A DNA stretch of 64,000 nt, from NCBI RefSeq assembly GCF_022012335.1, contig NZ_JAKLTO010000002.1, forward strand, positions 62,001-126,000. Reading direction: 5' to 3'. Positions 35,001-43,485 of the stretch are shown piece by piece. The position numbers were made by a program, and so were the translations under genes. The notes under the pieces are model-generated. The model worked only from the letters and a program-made list of their open reading frames with translations. It did no database searches and was not told the origin of the DNA. This stretch comes from Flavobacterium sp. SM15. Lineage in GTDB: Bacteria; Bacteroidota; Bacteroidia; Flavobacteriales; Flavobacteriaceae. The number at the start of each line of letters is the position of its first letter. The first letter of the stretch is position 1.

Positions 35001-37201
35001 TAAATAACGTTAATACAAACCCATATGTATTCAGTGTAACCAATGTAACAACAAACAGAACCTATACAATAACTGCTTTAAACGATTCAAAATGTAATGC
35101 GATTGCAAGCGATTTTAGCGGATCGGCAACTGTTTCCGTGCTAAATGGAACAAAAGGACTTTGGACAGGATTTGCAAGCACCGACTGGTTTGACTGTTTA
35201 AACTGGGCAGGCGGATTACCTGATGCCACAACAGATGCAACAATTCCAAACTCTGCTCCAAGAATGCCTGTTATTGATCCTGCCAGTCCTAAAGCACCGG
35301 TTGGAGGCATCGCTATTGCAAGAGATTTAATTGTAAGTTCAGGCGCCTCAGTAACCATGACTTCGTTAAACTCTAAACTTCACATCAAAAGAGACTGGAA
35401 AAACAGCGGCTCATTTATTCCGGGATTAGGAACCGTAACATTTAACGGAGGGGCAGGTAATCAGATTCAACTTATTAACTTTGGAATTAAACTTAATGAA
35501 AGTTTTTACAACCTGTCTTTAGAAAACACAGGAACTGCAAAAGGGGTTAGTGTGGAAGATGGTTTTCAGTTAACTGTTACCAACAATTTAGTTTTAACCA
35601 GTGGAAATTTAAGACTTGTTGGGGATGCACAATTGGTACAAAATGGTACACAACCAAATCCGGCAGGAGGAACCGGAAACTTACTGCGCGATCAACAAGG
35701 AACCAAAAGCAGTTATCATTACAATATTTGGTCTTCTCCAGTGAGTGCAAACAACACCAGCTATACTGTGGGAGGCGTTCTTAGAGACGGAACCAATGCT
35801 GCAGCTAATCCGTTTGCTCCCGGAACCATTAATTTTGGAGATGGTGTTTATTTTGCTGATGGACCGTTAAGCAGTCCCATTAAAATTTCGAACAGCTGGA
35901 TTTATAAATACACGTTGGTAAGCACTAACTATTCGTCCTGGCAACTTTTGGGAAGTACCGGAACCCTTAATGTGGGTGAAGGTTTCACTATGAAAGGAGT
36001 TACAAACACTGCTGCTATTACTGATCTTCAAAATTATGTATTTGTTGGAAAACCAAACAACGGCAATTTTAACCTTTCGATGGCAGACAATCAGCTATAC
36101 ATGATTGGAAATCCTTACCCGTCAGCCTTAAATGCAGAACAATTTATTACCGACAATTTAGGTTCTTTTAACGGAGCACTTTATTTTTGGGATCATTTCG
36201 GAGGAACTTCACATTATCTTAGCCAATATGTAGCAGGATATGCAACTTACAGCTTAGCAGGAGGAGTTGCTGCAATTTCTGATGATCCAATGATTAACAA
36301 CAACAATGCTATGGGAACCAAAGTACCAACTAAGTATGTTCCCGTAGGCCAAGGATTTTTCATAAGAACCGACATTGCAGGACCAACCGGAAACAATCCT
36401 AATCAGGCTACTCCGCAACCTGTTGCCTTTAAAAACTCACAACGGGCTTTTGCCAAAGAAGCCTCAGGCCAATCAGTTTTTATTCGATCTGCAAACAGTC
36501 AGATGACACAAAATGATGATTTACGTCAAAAAATCCGTTTAGGATTCACAACCAGTACGGGAATAAGAAGACAATTATTATTAACGGCCGATTCCAGAAC
36601 TTCGAACGCCTTTGATAAAGGATACGATGCACCAATGATTGAAAACAATCCAAGCGATATGTTTTGGGAATTAGACAACTTTAAGTTGGTAATTCAGGCA
36701 GTAAAAGATTTTAATTTGGAACAGGAAATCCCTTTAGGCGTTAAAACAGAACAGGCTGGTCTGAATAAAATTAAAATTGATGCACTGGAAAACTTCTCTG
36801 ACAACACAGAAATATACTTATTTGACAACCTGAACAACAGCTATCACAACATCAAAGCTCAGGACTTCAACATCGAATTAGCAGCTGGCGAGTACAACCA
36901 TCGCTTCTCATTACGCTTTACAAATGAAACTTTAAGTACAAACGAAGCGTCTTTAAACAACGGAATCTTAATCTATACGGATAAAGACAATATCCTTACC
37001 ATTCAAAACAACACCTTAGATTCAAGAGCAGAAACAGTTGTTTTGTATAACATTTTAGGGCAATCAGTTGGTAAATGGGAGGTTACTGATCAGCAGCAAC
37101 AAAATATTCAAATTCCTGTTGAACATGTACGATCCGGAGCCTACATCGTCAAGCTTAAAACCTCAACGGGCTCGCTGAGCAAAAAAATAATCATACAATA
37201 A
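32084..37201 (+). CDS. Large T9SS-secreted protein with PKD-like repeats
   Basis: 1705 residues. The signal peptide ends GLYAQ (about 21). Residues about 108-577 hold five related modules of roughly 92-98 residues, each with a Cys-containing start (TKCSG, TICAND, SVCEG), a YxWTRDN motif, GTLINNT and TVxFTITPxxNGCxGxPI, resembling PKD-like/Ig-like domains of Bacteroidota. A beta-sandwich follows (about 690-880), then further Ig-like units and a glycine-rich region. The last about 80 residues form a type A T9SS sorting domain (LYNILGQSVGKWEV and SGAYIVKLKTSTGSLSKKIIIQ). It should be cleaved and attached or released at the surface, probably as an adhesin. No catalytic domain is seen. Confidence 0.88.
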   Translation: MKKNYFLHILCFLLIPGLYAQEDCNLQRTVSDPVICNGGTAEIILTGSVSGSVYKLRIGTADVAGQSVTGTGGDLSFFVSPAATTSYNVYVEECGSSYTDLALVTVNQIPDVAASSNFQTSCSGNTITPITFSGSLAGTTYNWTRDNTVDVTGTIGSSGSGTISGTLINNTTNTATVVFTITPTKNGCDGTPITVNIIVEPNATGSTSLSSQTICANDNITPITFTPTIPGTVFNWAITTLPAGVGGTIVTTGSGSGTISGTLTNSNSSARTIIITVTPEINGCPGTSFTVSVIINPRPNATASAPNQTKCSGVGLSTFGISPATYTWTRDNQINVSGFTNGSNSTNPLTGLGLTNNTSSPQTVTFTVTPFIAATGCTGNPINVTAVINPTPDVTANLMTQSVCEGNNISDIILSSSVSGTTYSWTRTETIDITGIPDTGNGNITGAPINNTNSPQTTRIRITPSANGCTGPYIDVFITVNPTPTTTTTVASQTKCTGVAITPIPFTQTVVGTSFNWVRDNTTLVTGMPNNGSLPNTTSTINGTLINNTATAQTVIFTITPIANGCPGTPITSTVIVEPVSLGGTVSTVTAQACHNATGTLTLSGYRGNIVKWQRSIDGGTTWPAALEIANITSSCNYNETQTTLFRAVVQNSTCSIAYSTVSRIIVIPDIAPNPVTASPSTICNGDTAVLTAYSSYATSSSLATGGAFNTANPTGWQVDSCGNCLSAGASNTDPGPWQLSATNGGTYSGITYQSTGKFAIVHGAFNSYLYTPTFNTFGLTSATLTFTHSFHLLAGATASIQISVNGGAYTTLQQYTGPLDYGNPIGFSPGSVDLSNYIGYQNLRIRFYFQGNNGSSWAVDNIGIPETPTAGITTEWVDANGNSFPPDTSVNGVTTLNVSPTTTTIYRVRSYINGCLSNQTTSVTVTVNQRPTGVIGSNQTVCNGGTATFSIALTGSAPWRITYSNGTTSTTVNNVNTNPYVFSVTNVTTNRTYTITALNDSKCNAIASDFSGSATVSVLNGTKGLWTGFASTDWFDCLNWAGGLPDATTDATIPNSAPRMPVIDPASPKAPVGGIAIARDLIVSSGASVTMTSLNSKLHIKRDWKNSGSFIPGLGTVTFNGGAGNQIQLINFGIKLNESFYNLSLENTGTAKGVSVEDGFQLTVTNNLVLTSGNLRLVGDAQLVQNGTQPNPAGGTGNLLRDQQGTKSSYHYNIWSSPVSANNTSYTVGGVLRDGTNAAANPFAPGTINFGDGVYFADGPLSSPIKISNSWIYKYTLVSTNYSSWQLLGSTGTLNVGEGFTMKGVTNTAAITDLQNYVFVGKPNNGNFNLSMADNQLYMIGNPYPSALNAEQFITDNLGSFNGALYFWDHFGGTSHYLSQYVAGYATYSLAGGVAAISDDPMINNNNAMGTKVPTKYVPVGQGFFIRTDIAGPTGNNPNQATPQPVAFKNSQRAFAKEASGQSVFIRSANSQMTQNDDLRQKIRLGFTTSTGIRRQLLLTADSRTSNAFDKGYDAPMIENNPSDMFWELDNFKLVIQAVKDFNLEQEIPLGVKTEQAGLNKIKIDALENFSDNTEIYLFDNLNNSYHNIKAQDFNIELAAGEYNHRFSLRFTNETLSTNEASLNNGILIYTDKDNILTIQNNTLDSRAETVVLYNILGQSVGKWEVTDQQQQNIQIPVEHVRSGAYIVKLKTSTGSLSKKIIIQ

Positions 37202-37205
37202 TTAG

Positions 37206-37233
37206 AAAGTCCCTTAATTGGGACTTTTTTTTT
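37206..37233 (+). terminator. Intrinsic terminator after the T9SS adhesin
   Basis: Stem AAAGTCCC/GGGACTTT with a 6-base loop and a nine-T run. Confidence 0.85.
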
Positions 37234-37262
37234 AAAAAATCATGGCTTTAAAACAAAATAAG

Positions 37263-37270
37263 TACTTTTG
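37263..37270 (+). promoter_or_regulatory. -7 element of the esterase gene
   Basis: TACTTTTG fits TAnnTTTG and lies 20 bases before the ATG at 37291. Confidence 0.55.
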
Positions 37271-37290
37271 CGTTTCTTAAGATAAAAGCC

Positions 37291-37971
37291 ATGAAATTTC
37301 GATTTTTAGTACTACTTGTTTTATTTACATTCCCTCCAGTTTTTGCTCAGTTAAAGACCGTGATTGGACAAACCGACTACCCTTTTTGGATCAATGTCCC
37401 AGAGGCTGAAAAAAATGAAAAGCAACCCGTTTTAATTTTCTTGCACGGCAGAAGCCTTTCAGGAACCGATATTAACCGTGTAAAACGTTATGGGGTATTG
37501 CGCGCTATGGAAAGAGGAAGAAAAATTCCGGGAATTGTGGTCGCTCCTCAGTTGGCTTCTGGGCCTTGGAATCCTGATAAAGTTTTACAGCTTTTGGAAT
37601 ATGTTCAGAAAAACTACAACACTGATTTAGCACGAGTTTATGTTTGCGGAATGAGCTTAGGCTCTTACGGCACTTTGCATTTTGCCGGAAAATACGCTGA
37701 TAAAATCACGGCTGCCGTTGCAATTTGTGGTGGCGGTAATGTAAACGATGCCTGCAAACTTGCTACGCTTCCTTTATGGATTCAGCATGGAAATAAAGAT
37801 TTCATCGTTCGTATGTCGGAATCAAAAAAAGTAGTAGATGCCATAAAAAAATGCAAACCAGATGCCGATGTAACTTTCACCATAATCCCAGGTGGCAACC
37901 ACAGCAATGTGGAGCAGTTGTTTCATGAAAACGCACTATACGATTGGCTCTTCAAACAAGTAAAAAAATAA
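37291..37971 (+). CDS. Secreted alpha/beta hydrolase (esterase/PHB-depolymerase-like)
   Basis: 226 residues. The signal peptide ends PVFAQ (about 20). The fold is shown by the oxyanion strand LIFLHGRS, nucleophile elbow CGMSLGSYG (Ser122), acid HGNKDFIV (Asp170) and GGNHSN (His204). The compact form without a lid resembles dienelactone-hydrolase or PHB-depolymerase-like esterases, often annotated as phospholipase/carboxylesterase. Substrate unknown. It has its own promoter just downstream of the adhesin terminator, so it is independently transcribed. Confidence 0.85.
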   Translation: MKFRFLVLLVLFTFPPVFAQLKTVIGQTDYPFWINVPEAEKNEKQPVLIFLHGRSLSGTDINRVKRYGVLRAMERGRKIPGIVVAPQLASGPWNPDKVLQLLEYVQKNYNTDLARVYVCGMSLGSYGTLHFAGKYADKITAAVAICGGGNVNDACKLATLPLWIQHGNKDFIVRMSESKKVVDAIKKCKPDADVTFTIIPGGNHSNVEQLFHENALYDWLFKQVKK

Positions 37972-37977
37972 CCTTAT

Positions 37978-38010
37978 AAAAAAAGAGCTGTCGTAATTGA
38001 CAGCCTTTTT
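37978..38010. terminator. Bidirectional terminator before hisS end
   Basis: Stem AGCTGTC/GACAGCC(T) with a TAATT loop, A run before and T run after, between convergent stops. Confidence 0.8.
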
Positions 38011-38011
38011 G

Positions 38012-39436
38012 TTATTTTAAGATTTCCTTCAGTTCTTCAAAACTTACTTTCTTTTGTTCTCCCGAAGCCAAATCTTTTAAAGCGAATTGGTTATTTTGTA
38101 TTTCATCTGCTCCAACGAGTACCGCAAAAGGGATTCCGCGTTTGTCTGCATGTTGAAATTGTTTTCCGATTTTAGCATTATCGGGGTACATTTCCACTTT
38201 AATTCCGGCTTTTCTTAACGCCGAAATTGCTTTCATCGAATACAAAGCTTCATCTGGCCCGAAATTCAAAAACAAAGCTTTAGAAGTTGATGTAACGGTT
38301 TGAGGAAAAAGATTTAATTCTTCCAGAACCAGATAAATTCGATCCAGTCCGAAAGAAATCCCTACGCCGCTCATATTTTTCAAACCGAAGATTCCGGTCA
38401 AGTCATCATAACGACCACCTCCGCCAATAGAACCCATCGCTACAGATTTTGGCGCAGCAACTTCAAAAATGGCTCCGGTGTAATAATTCAAACCGCGAGC
38501 CAAAGTAACGTCCAAATCCAATTCGGATTTATCCAGACCAAGCGTTAAAACATTATCGCAAATGAATTTTAATTCCTCTACTCCTTTTTTTCCTTCTTCT
38601 GAGGAAGCCAATAAAACAGAAAGTTTTTCAATTTTTTCCGAAATAGATCCTGAGAAATTGAACAGCGGCTGTACTTTTTCCAAAGCAGATTCCGAAATAC
38701 CTTTGGCTAACATTTCTTTTTTCACACCGTCTTCTCCTATTTTATCCAATTTATCTAAAGCCACAGTAAAGTCAATTAACTTGTCCGATGCTCCGATTAC
38801 CTCGGCAATTCCCGAAAGGATTTTTCTGTTGTTGATTTTGATGGTTGCCCCTTCCAAACCTAAAGCTGAAAACACGCTGTCATACAACTGAACCAATTCT
38901 ACTTCCTGCCATAACGAATTAGAACCTACCACATCGGCATCACACTGATAAAACTCTCTGAAACGCCCTTTCTGCGGATTATCGGCACGCCAAACCGGTT
39001 GAATCTGGTAACGTTTAAACGGAAATTCAATTTCATTCTGATGCTGAACCACATAGCGTGCAAAAGGAACGGTCAAATCGTAACGCAACGCTTTCTCGGA
39101 TATCCTTGCGGTGAATTTATTAAGTTCGATGCGCTGCTCAAGAGTTATGGTTTCTGCGGAATTTGATTGCAGTCCCTCAATAGATTTTGGCAGTTCGATT
39201 TTACTTTTATTGTAGAAAAAATTTCCCGAATTTAGGATTTTAAAAATCAAACGGTCGCCTTCTTCCCCATACTTCCCCATTAAGGTTTCTGAATTTTCAA
39301 AGGTTGGCGTTTCAATGGGCTGATAACCGAACTTTTCAAAATTCGTTTTGATGATGGAAAAAATATAGTTTCGTTTCGCTACTTCGGCAGGCGAAAAATC
39401 ACGGGTTCCTTTGGGTATGCTTGGTTTTTGAGCCAT
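38012..39436 (-). CDS. hisS: Histidine-tRNA ligase
   Basis: 474 residues. Class II synthetase motifs: PKGTRDFSPAE at the start, motif 2 FKRYQIQPVWRADNPQKGRFREFYQCDAD (about 148-176), HisA loop LARGLNYYTGAIFE (about 320) and motif 3 GVGISFGLDRIYLVL. The C-terminal anticodon-binding domain follows (ALFLNFGPDEALYSM onward). It charges tRNA-His. It stands alone on the reverse strand; the gap upstream contains an unusual repeat region. Confidence 0.95.
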   Translation of the reverse strand: MAQKPSIPKGTRDFSPAEVAKRNYIFSIIKTNFEKFGYQPIETPTFENSETLMGKYGEEGDRLIFKILNSGNFFYNKSKIELPKSIEGLQSNSAETITLEQRIELNKFTARISEKALRYDLTVPFARYVVQHQNEIEFPFKRYQIQPVWRADNPQKGRFREFYQCDADVVGSNSLWQEVELVQLYDSVFSALGLEGATIKINNRKILSGIAEVIGASDKLIDFTVALDKLDKIGEDGVKKEMLAKGISESALEKVQPLFNFSGSISEKIEKLSVLLASSEEGKKGVEELKFICDNVLTLGLDKSELDLDVTLARGLNYYTGAIFEVAAPKSVAMGSIGGGGRYDDLTGIFGLKNMSGVGISFGLDRIYLVLEELNLFPQTVTSTSKALFLNFGPDEALYSMKAISALRKAGIKVEMYPDNAKIGKQFQHADKRGIPFAVLVGADEIQNNQFALKDLASGEQKKVSFEELKEILK

Positions 39437-39440
39437 TTTT

Positions 39441-39496
39441 TTAGACTTCTTAGATTATTAGACTTCTTAGACTGTTAGATTGTTAAACCTTTTAGA
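39441..39496. repeat. Short tandem repeat TTAGACTTCTTAGA
   Basis: Two exact 14-base copies at 39441-39454 and 39458-39471 (period 17), followed by two decayed units (GTTAGATTGTTA, TTTTAGATT). It sits just upstream of hisS and may represent slippage or a regulatory region. Confidence 0.7.
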
Positions 39497-39523
39497 TTCC
39501 AGACAATTCCAATAGTTTTTCTT

Positions 39524-39606
39524 TTAGCCCCGGTTGCAGCAACTACCTTGTAGTGCGGAAAACGGGAACTACGTATCCGGATAAAACCTGTAGTTTCGCT
39601 CCTAAC
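39524..39606. repeat. REP-like palindromic intergenic element
   Basis: An 83-base block that is richer in G+C than its surroundings, with short inverted ends TTAG/CTAA. It starts TAGCCCCGGTTGCAGC and ends TAGTTTCGCTCCTAA. Inside are a hairpin GCAACTAC-CTT-GTAGTGC and a second pair ACTAC/GTAGT. The layout resembles the dispersed intergenic palindromes common in Flavobacterium genomes. Only one copy is in the window, so dispersal is not shown here. Confidence 0.5.
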
Positions 39607-39697
39607 ACTTTGCAAATATCTTACTTTTTAAAGAATTTCGTAAATCTGTTTTGGGAAACTTGTAACAAATGCCGTATTTTAGTGACAAATTGCTACT

Positions 39698-40945
39698 ATG
39701 TTTGGAATCGGATTATTTAGAGAAAATACGAAAATTGCCTTAGGAGCAATTAAAAGCCAGTTGTTGCGTACCATTTTAACGGTAATGATCATCGCTATTG
39801 GAATTACCGCTTTGGTAGGAATCTTAACCGTGGTTTCCGCCTTGGAGAACACAATCATGAAGGATTTTGCCTCGATGGGCGCCAATACGTTTTCCATCAG
39901 TCAATATGATTTTTCTGAGCGCGTGAACCGCAACAGTACCGAACAAAAAATCAATCCGGTCATTAGTTACCCTCAGGCAAAAGGGTTTCAGGATAAGTTC
40001 AACTATCCGTTTTCCACTACTTCGCTTTCTTTTACTGCCACTACTACAGCTGAAGTGAAATACGAATCCAAAAAGACAGATCCTGAAATCTCGGTTTTAG
40101 GTGCCGACGAATATTTCCTTCCCAATAAAGGGTTAGAAGCCACAAAAGGAAGAAATTTTACCGGTTTTGACATCTCCAATAATAATTACGTTTGCATTTT
40201 AGGTTCCGATTTTGAGAAAGGACTTTTTAAAGACCTAAACCCAATTGATAAAACCATTTCGATTCGAGGTGCCAAATTTAAAGTAATTGGTGTACTGAAA
40301 GAGAAAGGTTCCACTTTTGGAAACAACCAGGATTTAAGAGTTTTGATCCCGATCCAGATTGCGCGTTCAATCTTTTCCACACCAAACATCAATTACGATA
40401 TCAATGTAATGGTTGGAAAAAAGGAAATGTTGGCTCAAGCGTCTGACCATGCGACGATTACCATGCGAAAAATCAGAAAACTAAGTCCGGTACAGGAAAA
40501 TAATTTCGGAGTAGAACGCAGTGATGATTTAATCCAGCGTTTGCTTTCCAATACGGAAGTATTACGCATCAGTGCTTGGGTAATCGGGATTATCACGGTT
40601 TTCGGATCTTCTATTGCCTTAATGAACATCATGCTGGTTTCGGTAACCGAAAGAACGCGTGAAATCGGGGTTAGAAAATCCCTTGGCGCCAAACGTTCCA
40701 CTATTGCGTGGCAGTTTTTTACCGAAACTTTGGTAATTGGCCAAATGGGTGGTATTGTTGGGATTATTTTAGGAATCTTAGTTGGTTTCGGAATCGCTAA
40801 AGCCATCGAATTCAGTTTCGTGATTCCTTGGATGGCAATTATGGCGGCTTTTATTACCACTTTTGTTGTGGCTATCGTATCAGGTTTGTATCCTGCGATT
40901 AAGGCTTCGAAATTGGATCCGGTGGAAGCGTTGCGCTACGAGTAA
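39698..40945 (+). CDS. ABC transporter permease, MacB/FtsX-like
   Basis: 415 residues with the MacB layout: an N-terminal membrane helix (about 27-50), a long extracytoplasmic domain (about 55-280) and three C-terminal helices (about 288-315, 340-365, 375-402) ending SGLYPAIKASKLDPVEALRYE, the diagnostic tail of this family. The motif VTERTREIGVRKSLGAKR precedes helix 3. No ATPase gene is adjacent, so its partner must be encoded elsewhere. The substrate may be a lipoprotein, peptide or mechanical signal. Confidence 0.88.
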   Translation: MFGIGLFRENTKIALGAIKSQLLRTILTVMIIAIGITALVGILTVVSALENTIMKDFASMGANTFSISQYDFSERVNRNSTEQKINPVISYPQAKGFQDKFNYPFSTTSLSFTATTTAEVKYESKKTDPEISVLGADEYFLPNKGLEATKGRNFTGFDISNNNYVCILGSDFEKGLFKDLNPIDKTISIRGAKFKVIGVLKEKGSTFGNNQDLRVLIPIQIARSIFSTPNINYDINVMVGKKEMLAQASDHATITMRKIRKLSPVQENNFGVERSDDLIQRLLSNTEVLRISAWVIGIITVFGSSIALMNIMLVSVTERTREIGVRKSLGAKRSTIAWQFFTETLVIGQMGGIVGIILGILVGFGIAKAIEFSFVIPWMAIMAAFITTFVVAIVSGLYPAIKASKLDPVEALRYE

Positions 40946-40968
40946 CGAGTCGCTGTTTTACAGTCTGA

Positions 40969-41823
40969 TTATTTTGACTGAAAATTACCTTTGAGCATTC
41001 GGTGGTTTCCGTAAATATCTTTTCGCAATTCGATGTTTTGAAACTTAAGGTTCCCTAACAAATCCGTCATTTCTTTTCCAAGATATTGGTTAATTTCGAA
41101 GAACAGTTGCCCGTTTTCGGATAAATTTTTGACTGCTAATTCTGAGATTTTACGGTAAAAGAGCAGCGCATCGGTATCTTCGACAAATAAAGCCAAATGC
41201 GGCTCATAGTCTAAAACGTTTTTCTTGATTTCTTCCTTTTCAAGATTTCTCACGTAAGGCGGGTTGGAAACGATGATATCAAACGTTGCGAGTAAATCTT
41301 CGGTTTCCAAAATACTTTGATGAAGAAAAATAACCGTTACTTTATTTCGTTTGGCATTTTTTTGGGCTATCTCCAATGCTTTTTCAGAAACATCCATGGC
41401 ATATACTTTCGCATTCGGAAGGTCTTTAGCTAACGAAATGGCAATACAACCGGAACCGGTTCCTATGTCAAGAATTTTCAATTCTTTATCTTTTGAATTC
41501 TCTTTGATAATCCAATCCACCAATTCTTCAGTTTCCGGACGCGGTATCAAGGTATTTTCATTGACAAAAAAAGGAAGCCCGTAGAATTCGGTTTCCCCTA
41601 AAATATACTGAATCGGTTTGTGTTCTTTGAGTTGCGACAACACGGTTTCCCATTGCAGAAGTTGCATCCCGTCCAATTCAAAATTCGGATTCAGAGCCAA
41701 ATCCACGCGTTTCATTTCGTGAAAGGCTTCCATCACAATGAAAAAGAAACTTTCAATTTCCTGCTCATCATAAAAAAGAGAAAGTTCTTGGGTAAAATTA
41801 TTTTTATAGTCTTTGAGAAGCAT
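40969..41823 (-). CDS. prmC: Peptide chain release factor N5-glutamine methyltransferase
   Basis: 284 residues. An N-terminal helical domain binds the release factor; the Rossmann domain has ILDIGTGSGCIAISLA (about 116-131) and the catalytic NPPY motif (IVSNPPYVRN, about 185-194). It methylates the Gln of the GGQ motif in RF1 and RF2 using S-adenosylmethionine, raising termination efficiency. Its stop lies 24 bases from the convergent permease stop. Confidence 0.94.
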   Translation of the reverse strand: MLLKDYKNNFTQELSLFYDEQEIESFFFIVMEAFHEMKRVDLALNPNFELDGMQLLQWETVLSQLKEHKPIQYILGETEFYGLPFFVNENTLIPRPETEELVDWIIKENSKDKELKILDIGTGSGCIAISLAKDLPNAKVYAMDVSEKALEIAQKNAKRNKVTVIFLHQSILETEDLLATFDIIVSNPPYVRNLEKEEIKKNVLDYEPHLALFVEDTDALLFYRKISELAVKNLSENGQLFFEINQYLGKEMTDLLGNLKFQNIELRKDIYGNHRMLKGNFQSK

Positions 41824-41851
41824 TATTTTGTATGAAATTCTTAATCAATTA

Positions 41852-42337
41852 TTACAATTCCTTTATCATCCAAACCGGACAAGACGAATGCCCAGTGCAA
41901 CCCATTGGAGCATCTAGATAAGTGAATCCCGATTTTTTGTACAATTTCTGAGCCGCTTCCATAAAAGGCATCGTTTCCAGATAACATTTAGAAAAACCAA
42001 ACGTTTTGGCTTTATCCAGACAGAGTTGGATCATTTTTGCTCCCAATCCTAATCCGCGTGTTTGAGGAAGAAAGTACATTTTCTGTAATTCGCAAACCTC
42101 AGGAGTACCATTTGCCAAAGGCGCAATTCCGGCACAGCCGATAATCTTACCTTCTAACTCAACAACAAAATAAACCGAATTGGGCTCGGAATACGTTTCA
42201 AACATACAATCCAATTGCGGATCCGCATAGGCCGTTCCAACTTTGGGAACATTAAATTCTTCCAAAACACTTCTAATCACTTTGGCAACCTCTGGATTAT
42301 CAGCTTTTTGAATTTCTCGAATAAGAACTTCACTCAT
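41852..42337 (-). CDS. GNAT family N-acetyltransferase
   Basis: 161 residues. The acetyl-CoA pyrophosphate-binding loop is RGLGLGAKM (about 94-102), preceded by a V-shaped strand pair (FVVELEGKIIGCAGIAPL, VCELQKMYFLPQTRG). The arrangement LQKMYFLPQTRGLGLG is common to general GNAT acetyltransferases of unknown acceptor. It lies upstream of and on the same strand as prmC (28-base gap), so co-transcription is likely. It is divergent from ribD. Confidence 0.88.
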   Translation of the reverse strand: MSEVLIREIQKADNPEVAKVIRSVLEEFNVPKVGTAYADPQLDCMFETYSEPNSVYFVVELEGKIIGCAGIAPLANGTPEVCELQKMYFLPQTRGLGLGAKMIQLCLDKAKTFGFSKCYLETMPFMEAAQKLYKKSGFTYLDAPMGCTGHSSCPVWMIKEL

Positions 42338-42350
42338 TGCTTAGAAATAC

Positions 42351-42358
42351 TTTATTTT
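42351..42358 (+). promoter_or_regulatory. -7 element of ribD
   Basis: TATTTTTG fits TAnnTTTG. Initiation near 42365 rules out the longer ribD reading frame that opens at 42337 and supports the ATG at 42445. Confidence 0.55.
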
Positions 42359-42444
42359 TGCACTGTGAAGGTACGTCAAACGCTTCTGATAAAAAAGCAA
42401 TATCTAAATTATCATTAGCCATTAAACCAACGTTCCGAAAAACC

Positions 42445-43485
42445 ATGACCACAGACGAAAATTATATAAAACGCTGTATCGAACTCGCTAAAAACGGCTT
42501 GGGAACAACCTATCCAAATCCTTTGGTGGGAAGCGTTATTGTACATAACGGAAAAATCATCGGAGAAGGCTGGCATAAAAAAGCTGGAGAGCCGCATGCT
42601 GAAGTAAACGCTATTAATTCTGTCAAAGACAAGTCATTGCTTTCAGAATCAACAATCTATGTGAGTTTGGAGCCGTGCTGCCATTTTGGAAAGACCCCAC
42701 CGTGCTGCGATTTAATCATAGCCAATAAAATTCCGAACGTTGTGATTGGAACCATTGATCCCTTCGCAAAAGTTGCCGGAAGCGGGGTTAAAAAATTGCT
42801 GGAAGCGGGCAAAAAAGTAAAAATCGGGGTTTTAGAAGACCAGTGCAACGAGCTCAACAAACGTTTTTTCACTTTTCATAAGAAAAAAAGACCTTATATT
42901 ATTTTGAAATGGGCAGAAACCTCAGATGGCTTTATTGCGCCTTTAACCAAGGAAGAAAAAAAACCGGTTTGGATTACCAATTCATATTCAAGACAATTGG
43001 TTCATAAATGGCGAAGCGAAGAACAGGCCATTTTAGTTGGCACGCAAACGGTTTTGGACGACAACCCTCAGTTAGACACCCGCAATTGGGATGGAAAAAA
43101 TCCTATTCGAATTGTGATTGACAAATCGGGTAAAATTTCCAGCGAGCACCAGGTAAAAGATGGAAAAACCAAAACAATTTTCATAACGGAGAATCAAAAT
43201 TTTGTCAATTCTGATAATCTTTTTTACGAAAATTGTACCTTTGATACTTCTTTAGCTCACAACATAACCGAGGTACTTTTTAATCATGAAATTCAGTCGG
43301 TTATTATGGAAGGCGGAAGAAAGACATTACAGACATTTATCAATGCCAATCTGTGGGACGAAGCCAGGATTTTCAAAGGAAATGTTTGTTTTAATAATGG
43401 GATTTCGGCACCAAATCTGACGGGAAAACTAATCGAAAAGCAAACGTTTTTGGATGACGAACTCTTAATTTTCAGAAATGTATGA
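42445..43485 (+). CDS. ribD: Bifunctional riboflavin deaminase/reductase
   Basis: 346 residues from the ATG at 42445. The frame runs upstream to 42337, but those 36 residues do not resemble RibD and start before the promoter. The deaminase domain (about 1-145) has HAEVNAI (zinc ligand His and catalytic Glu) and PCCHFGKTPPCCD, the two Cys ligands. The reductase domain follows (PYIILKWAETSDGFIAP, GTQTVLDDNPQLDTR). It converts the GTP-derived pyrimidine to the reduced intermediate of riboflavin synthesis. Its stop overlaps the next start by four bases (ATGA). Confidence 0.94.
   Translation: MTTDENYIKRCIELAKNGLGTTYPNPLVGSVIVHNGKIIGEGWHKKAGEPHAEVNAINSVKDKSLLSESTIYVSLEPCCHFGKTPPCCDLIIANKIPNVVIGTIDPFAKVAGSGVKKLLEAGKKVKIGVLEDQCNELNKRFFTFHKKKRPYIILKWAETSDGFIAPLTKEEKKPVWITNSYSRQLVHKWRSEEQAILVGTQTVLDDNPQLDTRNWDGKNPIRIVIDKSGKISSEHQVKDGKTKTIFITENQNFVNSDNLFYENCTFDTSLAHNITEVLFNHEIQSVIMEGGRKTLQTFINANLWDEARIFKGNVCFNNGISAPNLTGKLIEKQTFLDDELLIFRNV

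Noticed and set aside
40435..40860. A reverse reading frame of 141 codons inside the MacB-like permease
   Set aside because: Antisense shadow of a clear gene; no recognisable domain.
42337..42444. ribD starting at 42337
   Set aside because: The -7 element at 42351 lies inside this extension and the residues have no RidD-like pattern; the ATG at 42445 matches the family start.
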